NCBI RefSeq assembly: GCF_900163835.1
Contig: NZ_FUKR01000048.1
Location: 16,651 to 80,650 of the forward strand
Direction of reading: 5' to 3'
DNA: 64,000 bases
DNA from: Mycetocola reblochoni REB411
Lineage (GTDB): Bacteria; Actinomycetota; Actinomycetes; Actinomycetales; Microbacteriaceae
In this document: piece after piece, positions 9,234-18,762 of the stretch
Layout: each line of letters begins with the position of its first letter
Numbering within the stretch: the first letter of the stretch is position 1
Notes under the pieces: generated by a model
Database searches by the model: none
What the model was told of the DNA's origin: nothing
What the model saw: the letters and a program-made list of their open reading frames with translations, nothing else
Program-made: the position numbers and the translations under genes

Positions 9234-10383
9234 GCTCCGTGTGCTCGGTGAGCCGGTATCCCCGGCTCTCGCCTACCGCTCCGGGCGGCACGATCGCGGA
9301 GACGTGGCCGACCACTCGCGGGTCGGCCGCCCGGTCGGCCGCCGAGGCGGTCCGCAGGTAGCGTTCCCGTGCGTGCCCCGCGGCGCCGACGGCGGCGGCC
9401 GCCCCGGCACCGCTCGGTGCCGTGACGACGACGCGGCCAGGGTCGTGGCCACTCGGCTCACCGCCGGACAGGACAGGCACGGGATCGTCCGAGTGGCGCA
9501 CGGTGAGAGCCGCCACACCCCGGCCGGGCACGATGCCGTCGCCGGGTGAGCCGAAGCCCGTGGTGGATTCGACGGGGAAACGCCCGTCCGCCGCGATGCG
9601 CGAGGCGATGAGCGCACCCTGGCTGTAGCCGACGAGGTGCACACGATCCCCCTCCGCGACCCCCGCGTCGGACAGCGCCTGCTCCACCGCCCGCTGCGAG
9701 GCGCCGACCCGGCCGGACACCCCCGCGAGGTTGCTCGAGAGGTCGAAGGGTTCGGACCCGTCGGGGTCGTCCCGTGTTCCGGAGATGTAGGCGACGACCG
9801 TGTCCGATCCCCCGCGGGAGCCCGGATACCTGTCGATGCGCAGCTGCGGGCCGCCGTCGGGGATGCGCTCCAGGTGGGCGGCCAACGTCGCCGGGGCCCT
9901 GACCGGCTCGGGATCCCCCGCCCGAGCGGAGACCGGCCCCTCCCCCGCCCCGGAGAGCCGCGCAGCAATAGCTGCATATCGCCGAGCGGAGCGGGGGTCG
10001 GCTCTGGCGCCCACGACTCGCTCGGTCGCCAGGACGACGAACGCGGCCGCTCCGACGGGCTCGGCATAGCCCGACGCGACCGGAGCGAAGCCTGGCCCGG
10101 CAGCGCTCAGTCCCGCGCTGATGGCGGTCTCGCCCTCCTCGCTGCGCTCGGCCGCCTGCCGGAGCGTCCGGGCCAGGCGCACGCAGTCCTCCACGAGCAC
10201 CGCGAGCGCTCCCCGCGCCTGGACGAAGCCCTCTCCGCCGAGACCGTCGTGCCGTCCGCAGTCGTCCAGGCAGGACTGCAGTTGCTCGGCACGATCCCAC
10301 ACGGCCGCGGCCGCGGTGAAGAGCCGGTCGGTGTCGACCGAGATGAAACCGCTCGTGACCACCGGACTCGGGTCCTCGCTCAC
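9187..10383 (-). CDS. Alpha/beta hydrolase-fold protein with helical N-terminal domain
   Basis: A 398-residue protein. The N-terminal ~90 residues are helical and Ala/Leu-rich (DTDRLFTAAAAVWDRAEQLQ), reminiscent of the helical hairpins of WXG100-like secretion substrates. The rest is an alpha/beta hydrolase with nucleophile elbow GYSQG at 252-256 (Ser254), then GFGSPGDGIVPG and TVRHSDDPVPVLSGG, which could supply the acid and histidine region. The layout resembles cutinase/PE-PPE-type hydrolases. No signal peptide is visible, so export is uncertain. I chose the GTG at 10383 because GGGGGAGG lies just upstream and the gene directly follows a small ORF 19 bases before. Substrate unknown. Confidence 0.72.
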   Translation of the reverse strand: MSEDPSPVVTSGFISVDTDRLFTAAAAVWDRAEQLQSCLDDCGRHDGLGGEGFVQARGALAVLVEDCVRLARTLRQAAERSEEGETAISAGLSAAGPGFAPVASGYAEPVGAAAFVVLATERVVGARADPRSARRYAAIAARLSGAGEGPVSARAGDPEPVRAPATLAAHLERIPDGGPQLRIDRYPGSRGGSDTVVAYISGTRDDPDGSEPFDLSSNLAGVSGRVGASQRAVEQALSDAGVAEGDRVHLVGYSQGALIASRIAADGRFPVESTTGFGSPGDGIVPGRGVAALTVRHSDDPVPVLSGGEPSGHDPGRVVVTAPSGAGAAAAVGAAGHARERYLRTASAADRAADPRVVGHVSAIVPPGAVGESRGYRLTEHTELSRRGRSGAPSSGGR

Positions 10384-10402
10384 TCGGACCTCCCCCGCGT
10401 CG

Positions 10403-10648
10403 TCAGCCCGCGACGAGAACCGCGGCGTCCAGCAGGGCGACGACGCGGCGATGACTGTCGCCGATCTCGACGAGACGCGCCGCACAGGCCGCCGCCGCCG
10501 GCGAGTGCCAGGGTGCGGCCAGATCGAGGATCCGCGGACCCAGATCGATCGAGCGGACGCGGTCGACCAGCTCCGTCGCCGCACCCCCGTCCGACACGGC
10601 CGACAGGAACGGCGCTCCCCCCGGCAGATCCCGACCCCAGTACTCCAC
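10403..10648 (-). CDS. Small helical protein upstream of the hydrolase
   Basis: An 81-residue protein of unknown function, rich in Ala, Leu and Asp/Glu. It starts at a GTG preceded by GCGGGGA and stops 19 bases before the hydrolase start, so the two are probably co-transcribed. The pattern around LVDRVRSIDLGPRILDLAAP and then AACAARLVEIGDSHRRVVA suggests two helices. Paired small helical proteins next to a larger helical-N-terminus protein are common in WXG100/ESX-like systems, but there is no WXG motif and no secretion ATPase nearby. I treat that link as speculation. Confidence 0.5.
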   Translation of the reverse strand: MEYWGRDLPGGAPFLSAVSDGGAATELVDRVRSIDLGPRILDLAAPWHSPAAAACAARLVEIGDSHRRVVALLDAAVLVAG

Positions 10649-10860
10649 TCCCCGCGTCCTTTCCCGCGCCGCTGTGTCCGCCGATCGTCCCCATCCCGTA
10701 CCCCCTCGTGCTGCCTGCCGTCGTCGCTGTCCACGCGTCGCAGACTGCACCCGACAGGGCGGTGCGGACGCCGTGCACGGCGCATTGTGCACGACGGGCC
10801 GCGTCTCCCCCTCGGGGAGGGTTTCGGCAGCACGGCGTGGCGCGGTCACGCCGCGTCCAT

Positions 10861-10866
10861 CACAAT
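10861..10866 (+). promoter_or_regulatory. Leaderless -10-like CACAAT of the phosphatase gene
   Basis: CACAAT lies 7 bases before the ATG at 10874. The ATG at 10865 would fall inside this hexamer, which is why the later ATG is preferred. Confidence 0.4.
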
Positions 10867-10873
10867 GGGTGGC

Positions 10874-11383
10874 ATGCTGCCCCCACGCCTGGCCCAGAAC
10901 GATCGCTTCGGCATCGCTTTTGTCTGCGCGGGGAACATCTGCCGCTCCCCCATGGCCGAGGCGATCTTCCAGCATCAGGTCAGCACGGCGGGGCTCCAGG
11001 ATCACGTCGCGGTCCGGTCGGCTGGCATCGGGGACTGGCACGTCGGAGAGCCTCCCGACCACCGCACGCTCGAGGCGCTGACCCGTCACGGGTACCCGCT
11101 CCTCGGGCGGCGCGCCCAGCAGTTCGATCCGGCCTGGTTCCCCGATCTCGACCTCGTCGTCGCGCTCGACAGCAGTCACGAGCGGGCGCTGCGCGACTGG
11201 GCGCCGAGCGAGTCGGACAGGAGCAAGGTCGCCACTCTGCTCAGTTTCGACCCTGCACAGGCCGCATCCCGCGACGTCCCCGACCCCTATTACCGCGACG
11301 ATGCGGCGTTCGAGCAGGTTTTGGGCATGATTGAGGAAGCGTCGGCGCAGCTGTTCCGCCAGATCAGGCCGGCGATCACCTGA
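10874..11383 (+). CDS. Low-molecular-weight protein-tyrosine phosphatase
   Basis: Cytosolic phosphatase of the arsenate reductase/LMW-PTP fold that removes phosphate from tyrosine residues. The protein has 169 residues. The P-loop CAGNICRS is at residues 18-25 with nucleophile Cys18 and Arg24. The general acid Asp137 lies in the DPYY motif. Both are intact, so the enzyme should be active. No tyrosine kinase or capsule genes adjoin it. An ATG 9 bases upstream at 10865 would add MGG; I prefer 10874 because it stands 7 bases after a -10-like hexamer, as in other leaderless genes here. Confidence 0.9.
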   Translation: MLPPRLAQNDRFGIAFVCAGNICRSPMAEAIFQHQVSTAGLQDHVAVRSAGIGDWHVGEPPDHRTLEALTRHGYPLLGRRAQQFDPAWFPDLDLVVALDSSHERALRDWAPSESDRSKVATLLSFDPAQAASRDVPDPYYRDDAAFEQVLGMIEEASAQLFRQIRPAIT

Positions 11384-11434
11384 TCACGCCGGCCGTTCGC
11401 TGACCACACCAGTCATCCACTAGGGAGCCAACCG

Positions 11435-12817
11435 ATGACCTCACTTCCTCCGCAGCCGCTGAGCCCGCTGGACGGCCGGTACCGCACCGCCGTCGGACCC
11501 CTCGGCGATTACCTGTCCGAGGCCGGCCTCAACAGGGCGAGGGTCCAGGTCGAGGTCGAGTGGATCATCTACCTCACCGAGCACTCCATGTTCGGATCGT
11601 CGCCGCTGACCGACGAGCAGCAGCACGCCCTGCGCGCGCTCTACGTCGACTTCGGCGAGTCGGAGATCGCCTGGCTGGCCGAGAAGGAGGCGGTCACCCG
11701 CCACGACGTCAAGGCGGTCGAGTACCTCGTCAGGGACCGTCTGGAGTCCCTCGACCTCGGTCACATCGCGGAGCTCACGCACATCACCTGCACGAGCGAG
11801 GACATCAACAACCTCTCGTACGCTCTCACCGTGTCCAGCGCGGTCCAGAGCGTCTGGCTGCCGGCGCTTCGCAGCGTGGTGAGCGCCCTCAGGGAGAGCG
11901 CGCACGAGTACCGGGGCGATGCGATGCTCTCGCGCACCCACGGGCAGCCGGCCACGCCGACGACGATGGGCCGCGAGCTCGCGGTCACCGCGTGGCGGCT
12001 GGAGCGCATCGCCGCCCAGGTCGACGGCACCGAGTACCTCGGCAAGTTCTCGGGTGCGACGGGGACGTTCGCGGCCCACCTGGTCGCGGACCCCGACGTC
12101 GACTGGACCGGGGTGTCCCGCGAGTTCGTCGAGTCCCTCGGTCTGGTGTGGAACCCGCTCACCACGCAGATCGAGTCACACGACTGGCAGGCCGAGCTCT
12201 ACAGCCGCATCTCGCACGCCAACCGGGTGCTGCACAACCTCGCCACCGACGCGTGGACGTACATCTCGCTCGGCTACTTCCGGCAGATCCCGCAGGCCGG
12301 GGCGACCGGTTCGTCGACGATGCCGCACAAGATCAACCCCATCCGCTTCGAGAACGCCGAGGCGAACCTCGAGCTGTCCAGCGCGCTCCTCGACTCGCTC
12401 GCGGCGACGCTGGTCACCAGTCGGCTGCAGCGTGATCTGACGGACTCGACGACGCAGCGGAACATCGGGGTCGCGCTGGGGCACTCACTGCTCGCCCTCG
12501 ACAACCTGCGTCGGGGCCTCGGCGAGATCGATCTCGACCGCGCGGTGCTCGCCGCCGACCTCGATTCCAACTGGGAGATCCTCGGCGAGGCGATCCAGAC
12601 CGTCATCAGGGCCGAGGTCGTCGCGGGTCGTTCCCAGATCAGCGATCCCTACGCGCTCCTCAAGGATCTGACACGGGGCAAGCGGATCGGCGCTGCCGAG
12701 CTCGCCGAGTTCGTGTCGGGGCTGGACATCGGTGACGCTGCGAAGGCGCGCCTACTCGCCCTCACCCCTGCCGGCTACGTCGGGCTGTCCGACTCGCTCG
12801 TCGACCTGCTCCCCTGA
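11435..12817 (+). CDS. purB: Adenylosuccinate lyase
   Basis: Catalyses two steps of purine synthesis: SAICAR to AICAR plus fumarate, and adenylosuccinate to AMP plus fumarate. The protein has 460 residues, the normal length for the long PurB form that starts LSPLDGRY. The fumarase/aspartase-superfamily signature SSTMPHKINPIRFENAE sits at about 293-309. The catalytic segments TSEDINNLSY and SRTHGQPATPTT are present. GGGAG precedes the ATG. It stands alone, followed 5 bases on by a strong hairpin terminator, so it is probably monocistronic. Confidence 0.97.
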   Translation: MTSLPPQPLSPLDGRYRTAVGPLGDYLSEAGLNRARVQVEVEWIIYLTEHSMFGSSPLTDEQQHALRALYVDFGESEIAWLAEKEAVTRHDVKAVEYLVRDRLESLDLGHIAELTHITCTSEDINNLSYALTVSSAVQSVWLPALRSVVSALRESAHEYRGDAMLSRTHGQPATPTTMGRELAVTAWRLERIAAQVDGTEYLGKFSGATGTFAAHLVADPDVDWTGVSREFVESLGLVWNPLTTQIESHDWQAELYSRISHANRVLHNLATDAWTYISLGYFRQIPQAGATGSSTMPHKINPIRFENAEANLELSSALLDSLAATLVTSRLQRDLTDSTTQRNIGVALGHSLLALDNLRRGLGEIDLDRAVLAADLDSNWEILGEAIQTVIRAEVVAGRSQISDPYALLKDLTRGKRIGAAELAEFVSGLDIGDAAKARLLALTPAGYVGLSDSLVDLLP

Positions 12818-12821
12818 GGAA

Positions 12822-12851
12822 TGCCCGGCGGGGCGCCGTCCCCGCCGGGCA
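12822..12851 (+). terminator. Hairpin terminator after purB
   Basis: A perfect 12-bp stem TGCCCGGCGGGG/CCCCGCCGGGCA with a 6-base loop begins 5 bases after the purB stop. There is no T tract, as is common in high-GC actinobacteria. Confidence 0.75.
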
Positions 12852-12948
12852 GCCGCTCCGCAGCGTGACGGTCACTGCACGGGGATCACGGCGCAGTTGC
12901 CGCAGATCGACGGCCACAGATCACGGGCCGTCGCTCAACGGCCACCGA

Positions 12949-13236
12949 TCAGTGTCCGCGGCCTCCGCCCGTTCCGGGCTTGTTGTCCTCGTCGCCGTCC
13001 TGCAGCCTGATGTCGTTGCGCTCGAGGTCATCGGGCTTGACCGAGAGCGCGAACATCGCGATCCCCACCAGCGACACGATGAAGGCGATGCCGAAGGCGA
13101 TCAGCGCGAAGATCACGTCGCGGGTCGACATGAGCGTGATCAGGCCAGTGAAAACGCCAAGGATGGCGGAGATCACGATCAGCTCGACCGGCTTGAGGAT
13201 CTCGCGGCGGCTGGGCTTGCGGGGCTCGGTGCTCAC
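12949..13236 (-). CDS. Small membrane protein with two helices
   Basis: A 95-residue protein of unknown function. A basic N-terminus (TEPRKPSRREILKPVE) is followed by two membrane helices (LIVISAILGVFTGLITLM, then VIFALIAFGIAFIVSLVGIAMFAL) and a charged Asp/Gly-rich tail. The GTG start overlaps the stop of the upstream membrane gene by 4 bases (GTGA). A perfect AGGAGG lies within that gene, so the two are co-translated. It probably works with, or is regulated with, the HdeD-like protein. Confidence 0.78.
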   Translation of the reverse strand: MSTEPRKPSRREILKPVELIVISAILGVFTGLITLMSTRDVIFALIAFGIAFIVSLVGIAMFALSVKPDDLERNDIRLQDGDEDNKPGTGGGRGH

Positions 13237-13877
13237 CGGGCGACCTCCTGATCGGCGGGGGCAGCGTCGCGCACGGTCGACTCGGTCCCCCACTTGTAGC
13301 TGAGTGCGGCGATGACGAGGTACACGCCGACGATCGCCGCGTACGCGCCGAAGGCGCCGAGCGTCAGCACCGAGGCGGTCTGCGCACCGGGCACGTTCTC
13401 CGTGCCGCCGTACTGCACGAAGAAGTCCGCCGGGACGAGAACGAAGACGACCGCGAGCACCATTGTCAGCACCGCGGTGAAGACCCACTCCTTGGAGAAC
13501 GGCTGGCGCCCGCGGGCTCGGAGCCCTCCGATGAGCTCGACGATGCCGCTGGCACCCGCCCAGACCGCGACGAGAAGCAGCCAAACGCGCACCTCCGACG
13601 ACACGAGCACCAGAGCCGCGATACCTGCCACCAGCGTGATTGCAGCCTGCACGATGCTGTAGACGCTCCACGGCCGTTCAAGCACCCGGGCGCTCCACGG
13701 GCCGACGGCGAGGGCGCTCACGATGGCGAAGACGCCAAAGATGAGCATGCCGCGGGACTCGGAGTGGTCCGTCGAGAACGTCACGGCCATGCCGGCTGCG
13801 AAGCTGAGCACGCCGCGGAGGGCGAGCGGGCCCCAGTACGGGAACGCTCCCGTCGTTGTGGACGTCGTGCCTGGCAC
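13233..13877 (-). CDS. HdeD/DUF308-like membrane protein
   Basis: A 214-residue integral membrane protein with six predicted helices arranged as repeated pairs, as in the HdeD (DUF308) family. The N-terminus GAFPYWGPLALRGVLSFAAG and the segment VWAGASGIVELIGGLRARG match the pattern of that family, in which an Arg/Gly turn follows every second helix. Enterobacterial HdeD is linked to acid resistance, but no function is known in actinobacteria. The downstream small membrane protein overlaps it by 4 bases. Confidence 0.7.
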   Translation of the reverse strand: MPGTTSTTTGAFPYWGPLALRGVLSFAAGMAVTFSTDHSESRGMLIFGVFAIVSALAVGPWSARVLERPWSVYSIVQAAITLVAGIAALVLVSSEVRVWLLLVAVWAGASGIVELIGGLRARGRQPFSKEWVFTAVLTMVLAVVFVLVPADFFVQYGGTENVPGAQTASVLTLGAFGAYAAIVGVYLVIAALSYKWGTESTVRDAAPADQEVAR

Positions 13878-13991
13878 AGTTGGCCCTCTCTCATCTGGTG
13901 CGGGGTCACCCCAGTCTACGTGCCGCGCACCGCACGCCCGACCGCACGGTCGCGACAGCGATCCGCCCGGGGCGGCCGAAACCCGACGGTG

Positions 13992-15356
<1,365 letters not shown>

Positions 15357-15626
15357 CGGACGCCTTCTTTCTGATCACGAACCGCCGGCCCGAAGGAAAC
15401 CGGGCCCAGTGGCCGGTCGGCCGTAACCCGCTAGCCGACACCCACTGGCCGACACGGGATTGGTCCGAACGTCCCAGTGGATGCCACGGCACTGAACGGT
15501 TTCAGTAGAGCAGCAGCCACCGACACTCGAACGTCGTCGAGCCGGAGGGCCGAGGTGCCGGACGGAACCGGTTCGGCACGGTCGATTCACCCTAGGGAGC
15601 CCCGGCGATCCAGGCCAAATCAGACC

Positions 15627-15769
15627 TGTGGACAATGCGGTGGAAAACGTGGGCGCAACGCCGTCGCCCTTGTGAACAACCAGGGAAAAAACCTGTGGAC
15701 AGCATGGGGAGTAACATTTCACTTTATTGATCTGACCAGGGATTTCCTTGCTCCACACCCTGTGGGGAA
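15627..15769 (-). promoter_or_regulatory. Cluster of DnaA-box-like 9-mers upstream of dnaB
   Basis: Read on the minus strand, the sites are TTGTCCACA (15635-15627, perfect actinobacterial consensus), TTTTCCACC (15648-15640), TTGTTCACA (15679-15671), CTGTCCACA (15702-15694) and TTCCCCACA (15769-15761). All five point the same way within 143 bases. An AT-richer stretch (ATTTCACTTTATTGATC, 15715-15731) sits between the fourth and fifth. Possible roles are DnaA-dependent control of dnaB, DnaA titration, or a relic of an origin. Confidence 0.5.
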
Positions 15770-16058
15770 AAACCGACCTCAAGTAAGGGTTGAAGCATCG
15801 GGCTTGACGTTGCGCTATGTGTACTTCTCTGGGGAAAACACCCCCCGAAACGGGGTGTCAGCCAGCCTCGCGCCATCCCCGTCGTGGCCCGTTCACCCGG
15901 CGCTCGGCATCGTCACATTCGCACGCGCGGACAGGACGGTGAGGCGGCGTGAACAGCCCTCAAGGCGGGCCGACCGCCGGCACGCGCCCGAGTCGGCTGC
16001 GCGCCCAGCCCGGACCGCTGCATTCGCCCGCGCACGCCCGCGGACGAGCGGCCACCGT

Positions 16059-16109
16059 GCACCAGCGGCGTCCGCGCACCAGCGGTGTCCGCGCACCAGC
16101 GGTGTCCGC
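16059..16109 (+). repeat. Three tandem 17-bp repeats
   Basis: The unit GCACCAGCGGYGTCCGC is repeated three times head to tail with one variable base (C in the first copy, T in the others). It is in non-coding DNA directly before the rplI terminator hairpin. Confidence 0.8.
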
Positions 16110-16116
16110 GCACGAC

Positions 16117-16146
16117 GAAGGGGGAGGGCCGAAGCCCTCCCCCTTC
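16117..16146 (-). terminator. Terminator of the rpsF-ssb-rpsR-rplI operon
   Basis: A perfect 13-bp inverted repeat GAAGGGGGAGGGC/GCCCTCCCCCTTC around the 4-base loop CGAA, 24 bases after the rplI stop on the minus strand. It separates the ribosomal operon from dnaB. Confidence 0.85.
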
Positions 16147-16170
16147 TGTCACCGCGAGACGCGGGTGGCG

Positions 16171-16623
16171 CTACTTGGCCGCGACGACCTGGAGCGTGAT
16201 GGTGGCGAGAACGTCCTCGTGCAGACGGACGGTCGCCTCGTGGCTGCCCACGACCTTGATCGGGTTGACGATCTGGACCTTGCGCTTGTCGATCTGGCCG
16301 AGGCCGGCCTCGGCGACCGCGTCAGCGATCTGCGCGGGCTTGACCGAGCCGAACAGACGACCCTCGTTGCCGGCCTTGACGGCGAGCTTGACCGCGGTGC
16401 CCTCGAGCGAGGCCTTGAACGCCTGAGCGTCCTCGAGCGAGGCCAGGGCACGAGCGCTGCGCGCGGCCTTGATCTGCTCGACCTGCTTCTGACCGCCACG
16501 CGACCAGACGACCGCGAAGCCCTGGGGGACCAGGTAGTTGCGGGCGTAACCGTTCTTGACCTCGACGACGTCGCCGGGGGTTCCGAGGCCATCGACCTCG
16601 TGCGTGAGAATGAGCTTCGACAT
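16171..16623 (-). CDS. rplI: 50S ribosomal protein L9
   Basis: Large-subunit protein that binds 23S rRNA near the L1 stalk and helps keep the reading frame. The protein has 150 residues, the standard length. The N-terminal rRNA-binding domain contains the signature [15 protein letters not shown] long connecting helix ([20 protein letters not shown]) leads to the C-terminal domain ([16 protein letters not shown]). It is last in the rpsF-ssb-rpsR-rplI operon, 13 bases after rpsR, and is followed by a strong hairpin. Confidence 0.97.
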   Translation of the reverse strand: MSKLILTHEVDGLGTPGDVVEVKNGYARNYLVPQGFAVVWSRGGQKQVEQIKAARSARALASLEDAQAFKASLEGTAVKLAVKAGNEGRLFGSVKPAQIADAVAEAGLGQIDKRKVQIVNPIKVVGSHEATVRLHEDVLATITLQVVAAK

Positions 16624-16636
16624 GATTCGTTACTCC

Positions 16637-16894
16637 TTAGCGGCCGGAGCCGGCGTAGGGGAGGAGCGCCATCTCACGCGCGTTCTTGACGGCACGTGCG
16701 ATGAGACGCTGCTCCTGGACGGAGACGCCGGTGATGCGGCGCGCACGGATCTTGCCGCGCTCAGAGACGAACTTGCGGAGGGTCGCGACGTCCTTGTAGT
16801 CGATGACGCCGACGCGGATCGCCTTCGCGGGAGCGACGACCTTGGCGCCCTTCCCGCGGGGCTTGCGGCTCGTGCCGCTTGACTTTCCAGCCAT
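16637..16894 (-). CDS. rpsR: 30S ribosomal protein S18
   Basis: Small-subunit platform protein that pairs with S6. The protein has 85 residues. It has a basic N-terminal tail, then the S18 core [20 protein letters not shown], then the rRNA-binding [20 protein letters not shown]. There are no zinc-binding cysteines, so this is the zinc-independent form. It follows ssb in the usual order. Confidence 0.97.
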   Translation of the reverse strand: MAGKSSGTSRKPRGKGAKVVAPAKAIRVGVIDYKDVATLRKFVSERGKIRARRITGVSVQEQRLIARAVKNAREMALLPYAGSGR

Positions 16895-16946
16895 AGTTTT
16901 TCCTTATCGATAAGAAAGATGTGTGTCCCGGCATGCGGGACGGGAA

Positions 16947-17468
16947 TCAGAAGGGGGTGTCGTCGCCGAACGATCCCGGCGTGTTCCAGCCGCCAGCACC
17001 GCCGCCGGAGACGGCGGGACCGGACGCGGCCCACGGCTCGTCGTTCGACGGGTACTGCTGCTGCTGGACCTGCCCCTGACCGCGGTTTCCGCCGCCGCCC
17101 CCGCCACTGGTGCGGGTGACCTGCGCGGTCGCGTAGCGGAGGCTCGGGCCGATCTCGTCGACCTCGAGCTCGATGACGGTGCGCTTCTCGCCCTCCTTGG
17201 TGTCGTAGGAGCGCTGACGCAGACGACCCTGCGCGATCACGCGCTGGCCCTTCGTCAGCGAGCCGGCGACGTTCTCGGCGAACTCGCGCCACACACTGGC
17301 GCGCAGGAAGAGCGCCTCGCCGTCCTTCCACTCGTTCGACTGACGGTCGAAGGTGCGAGGGGTCGAGGCGATGGTGAAGTTCGCCACGGCCAGTCCGGAC
17401 TGCGTGTAGCGCAGCTCAGGGTCGGCCGTGAGGTTCCCCACGACGGTGATGACGGTTTCGCCGGCCAT
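16947..17468 (-). CDS. ssb: Single-stranded DNA-binding protein
   Basis: Tetrameric OB-fold protein that coats single-stranded DNA during replication and repair. The protein has 173 residues. The OB fold spans about 1-110 ([34 protein letters not shown]). A Gly/Gln-rich flexible linker follows, and the protein ends in the acidic tip DDTPF, which docks SSB partners. It sits 5 bases after rpsF, in the operon that ties replication and ribosomal protein genes together. Confidence 0.97.
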   Translation of the reverse strand: MAGETVITVVGNLTADPELRYTQSGLAVANFTIASTPRTFDRQSNEWKDGEALFLRASVWREFAENVAGSLTKGQRVIAQGRLRQRSYDTKEGEKRTVIELEVDEIGPSLRYATAQVTRTSGGGGGGNRGQGQVQQQQYPSNDEPWAASGPAVSGGGAGGWNTPGSFGDDTPF

Positions 17469-17473
17469 CGGGA

Positions 17474-17845
17474 CTAGGCGTCCTTCTTGACGGAGGCAGC
17501 CTTGCGGGCTGCCTTGGCGTCCTGACGCTTGGCCTCGGCCTCGACCTGGGCGATCGCCTCTTCGGCACGCAGCACCTTCGTGCGCATGACGGCCTCGGAC
17601 AGCTTCAGCTGACGGTCGAGCTCGTTCGTCGCCTCGCTGGTCGCGGTGAAGTCGACGACGGCGTAGATGCCCTCGCTCTTCTTGTTGATCTCGTAGGCGA
17701 GACGGCGGCGGCCCCAGATGTCGACGTTGTCGATCGTGCCACCGTCGTTGCGGATGACGTTGAGGAACTTGTCGAGACTGGGAGCAACGGTGCGCTCGTC
17801 AATCTCGGGGTCCAGAATCACCATGAGTTCGTACTGATGCGTCAC
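17474..17845 (-). CDS. rpsF: 30S ribosomal protein S6
   Basis: Small-subunit platform protein, partner of S18. The protein has 123 residues. It starts at a GTG ([18 protein letters not shown] follows) with a strong GGAGGTG 6 bases upstream. The core [20 protein letters not shown] is typical. The C-terminal extension is Lys/Ala/Glu-rich and helical. It is the first gene of the operon, with a leader of about 95 bases that can fold. Confidence 0.96.
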   Translation of the reverse strand: MTHQYELMVILDPEIDERTVAPSLDKFLNVIRNDGGTIDNVDIWGRRRLAYEINKKSEGIYAVVDFTATSEATNELDRQLKLSEAVMRTKVLRAEEAIAQVEAEAKRQDAKAARKAASVKKDA

Positions 17846-17870
17846 TAACCCACCTCCTTCGGACTTAACG

Positions 17871-17889
17871 GCTGCAGGATTTCTGCAGC
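17871..17889 (-). promoter_or_regulatory. Hairpin in the rpsF leader
   Basis: GCTGCAG/CTGCAGC forms a 7-bp stem with a 5-base loop, 26 bases before the rpsF start. Further upstream the leader also holds GGGTTG pairing with CAACCC around a GTGCA/TGCAC hairpin, next to ACCGGCGA. S6:S18 autoregulatory leaders carry a CCG-containing element, so control by S6:S18 is possible, but I could not match the consensus fully. Confidence 0.4.
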
Positions 17890-17943
17890 AGGAGGGTTGT
17901 TGCATCGTCGCCGGTGTGCAGGATGCACGGGGGCAACCCTGCA

Positions 17944-17949
17944 ACCCTA
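17944..17949 (-). promoter_or_regulatory. -10 hexamer TAGGGT of the rpsF operon
   Basis: TAGGGT on the minus strand, about 95 bases upstream of the rpsF GTG, predicts a leader containing the hairpins described. Confidence 0.45.
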
Positions 17950-18028
17950 TCGGAGGCCACAGCCTTAAGCGAGCCATGGGCCGATCGGCGTGCAGAAAAC
18001 GCCAGGCACGTATGCCTGTGAGTTCCCT

Positions 18029-18034
18029 TAGACT
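18029..18034 (+). promoter_or_regulatory. -10 hexamer TAGACT of the DUF4190 gene
   Basis: TAGACT lies 41 bases before the ATG at 18076; the leader has AAGGGA upstream of the start. Confidence 0.45.
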
Positions 18035-18075
18035 TCTGGACTGTCACCACTGACACGACGCAAGGGACCATCTCC

Positions 18076-18732
18076 ATGTCCGACCAGACACCCACGCCTC
18101 CCACCGACGGACCCGCCGTCCCGCCCGTGCCGCCGGCGCCGCCCGTGGCACCGCAGGGACCGTCCGCCCCTCAGGGCCAGGGGAATGGCCTCGCGATCAC
18201 CGCCCTCGTCCTCGGAATCCTCTCCGTCGTGCTGTGCTGGTTCCCGCTGCTGGCCGCACCGCTCGGGATCGTGGCGCTCGTCCTCGGAATCGTCGCGCTC
18301 CGCAAGCGCCAGGCGAAGGGCATGTCGCTGACCGGCATCATCACCGGTGGCGTCGGCGTGCTGATCTCGATCATCGTGATCATCATCTCCGCGATCGTCT
18401 TCGCAACCGCGATCTCCACCGCCAACAACTACACAGACGAGTACACCGAGCAGTCGGAGGCCGTGTACGAGCTCGAGTTCCGCGCCTCGGTCAACTCGGG
18501 CGACGCGAGCGTCAGCTACAGCACCGGGGGCAGCAGCTCGTCCACCGACATCACCGCGGAGGAGTGGTCCGAGACCGCCACCCTCGAGGGCTACGACGCC
18601 GCCTCCCTCGTCGTCACGGGCGACTACGAGACCAGTGACCAGGAGGTCACCTGCGAGCTCATCCTCGACGGCGAGGTCGTCGACAGCCAGAGCGGCACCA
18701 CGAGCGTCAGCTGCTCGGCAAGCACCTTCTGA
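18076..18732 (+). CDS. DUF4190 domain membrane protein
   Basis: A 218-residue protein. The N-terminus is Pro-rich and cytoplasmic (about 35 residues). Two close helices follow (GLAITALVLGILSVVLCWFP and APLGIVALVLGIVALRKRQ), the hallmark of DUF4190, with a third helix at LISIIVIIISAIVFATAIS. The remaining ~110 residues are acidic and Ser/Thr-rich and probably extracytoplasmic, with one cysteine pair near the end (EVTCELILD and SVSCSAS). The function is unknown. The extracellular part resembles small sheet domains on many actinobacterial surface proteins. It diverges from the rpsF operon. Confidence 0.85.
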   Translation: MSDQTPTPPTDGPAVPPVPPAPPVAPQGPSAPQGQGNGLAITALVLGILSVVLCWFPLLAAPLGIVALVLGIVALRKRQAKGMSLTGIITGGVGVLISIIVIIISAIVFATAISTANNYTDEYTEQSEAVYELEFRASVNSGDASVSYSTGGSSSSTDITAEEWSETATLEGYDAASLVVTGDYETSDQEVTCELILDGEVVDSQSGTTSVSCSASTF

Positions 18733-18762
18733 CCCGGCAGCGCCGAGCACAGAACCCCGAGT

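Larger units (their letters stand above)
15357..16116 (+). other. Gene-less region between rplI and dnaB
   Basis: No frame here shows protein-like composition or family motifs. The part near 15600-15840 has lower GC than its surroundings, several DnaA-box-like 9-mers, and repeats of the kind GGGAAAA. The part near 16059-16109 holds a short tandem repeat. The region provides the 5' untranslated region and promoter of dnaB; a promoter could not be fixed with confidence. Confidence 0.7.

Noticed and set aside
15375..16199. ORFs in the rplI-dnaB gap
   Set aside because: Their sequence is a translation of DnaA-box-like and tandem-repeat DNA; no codon bias typical of this genome.
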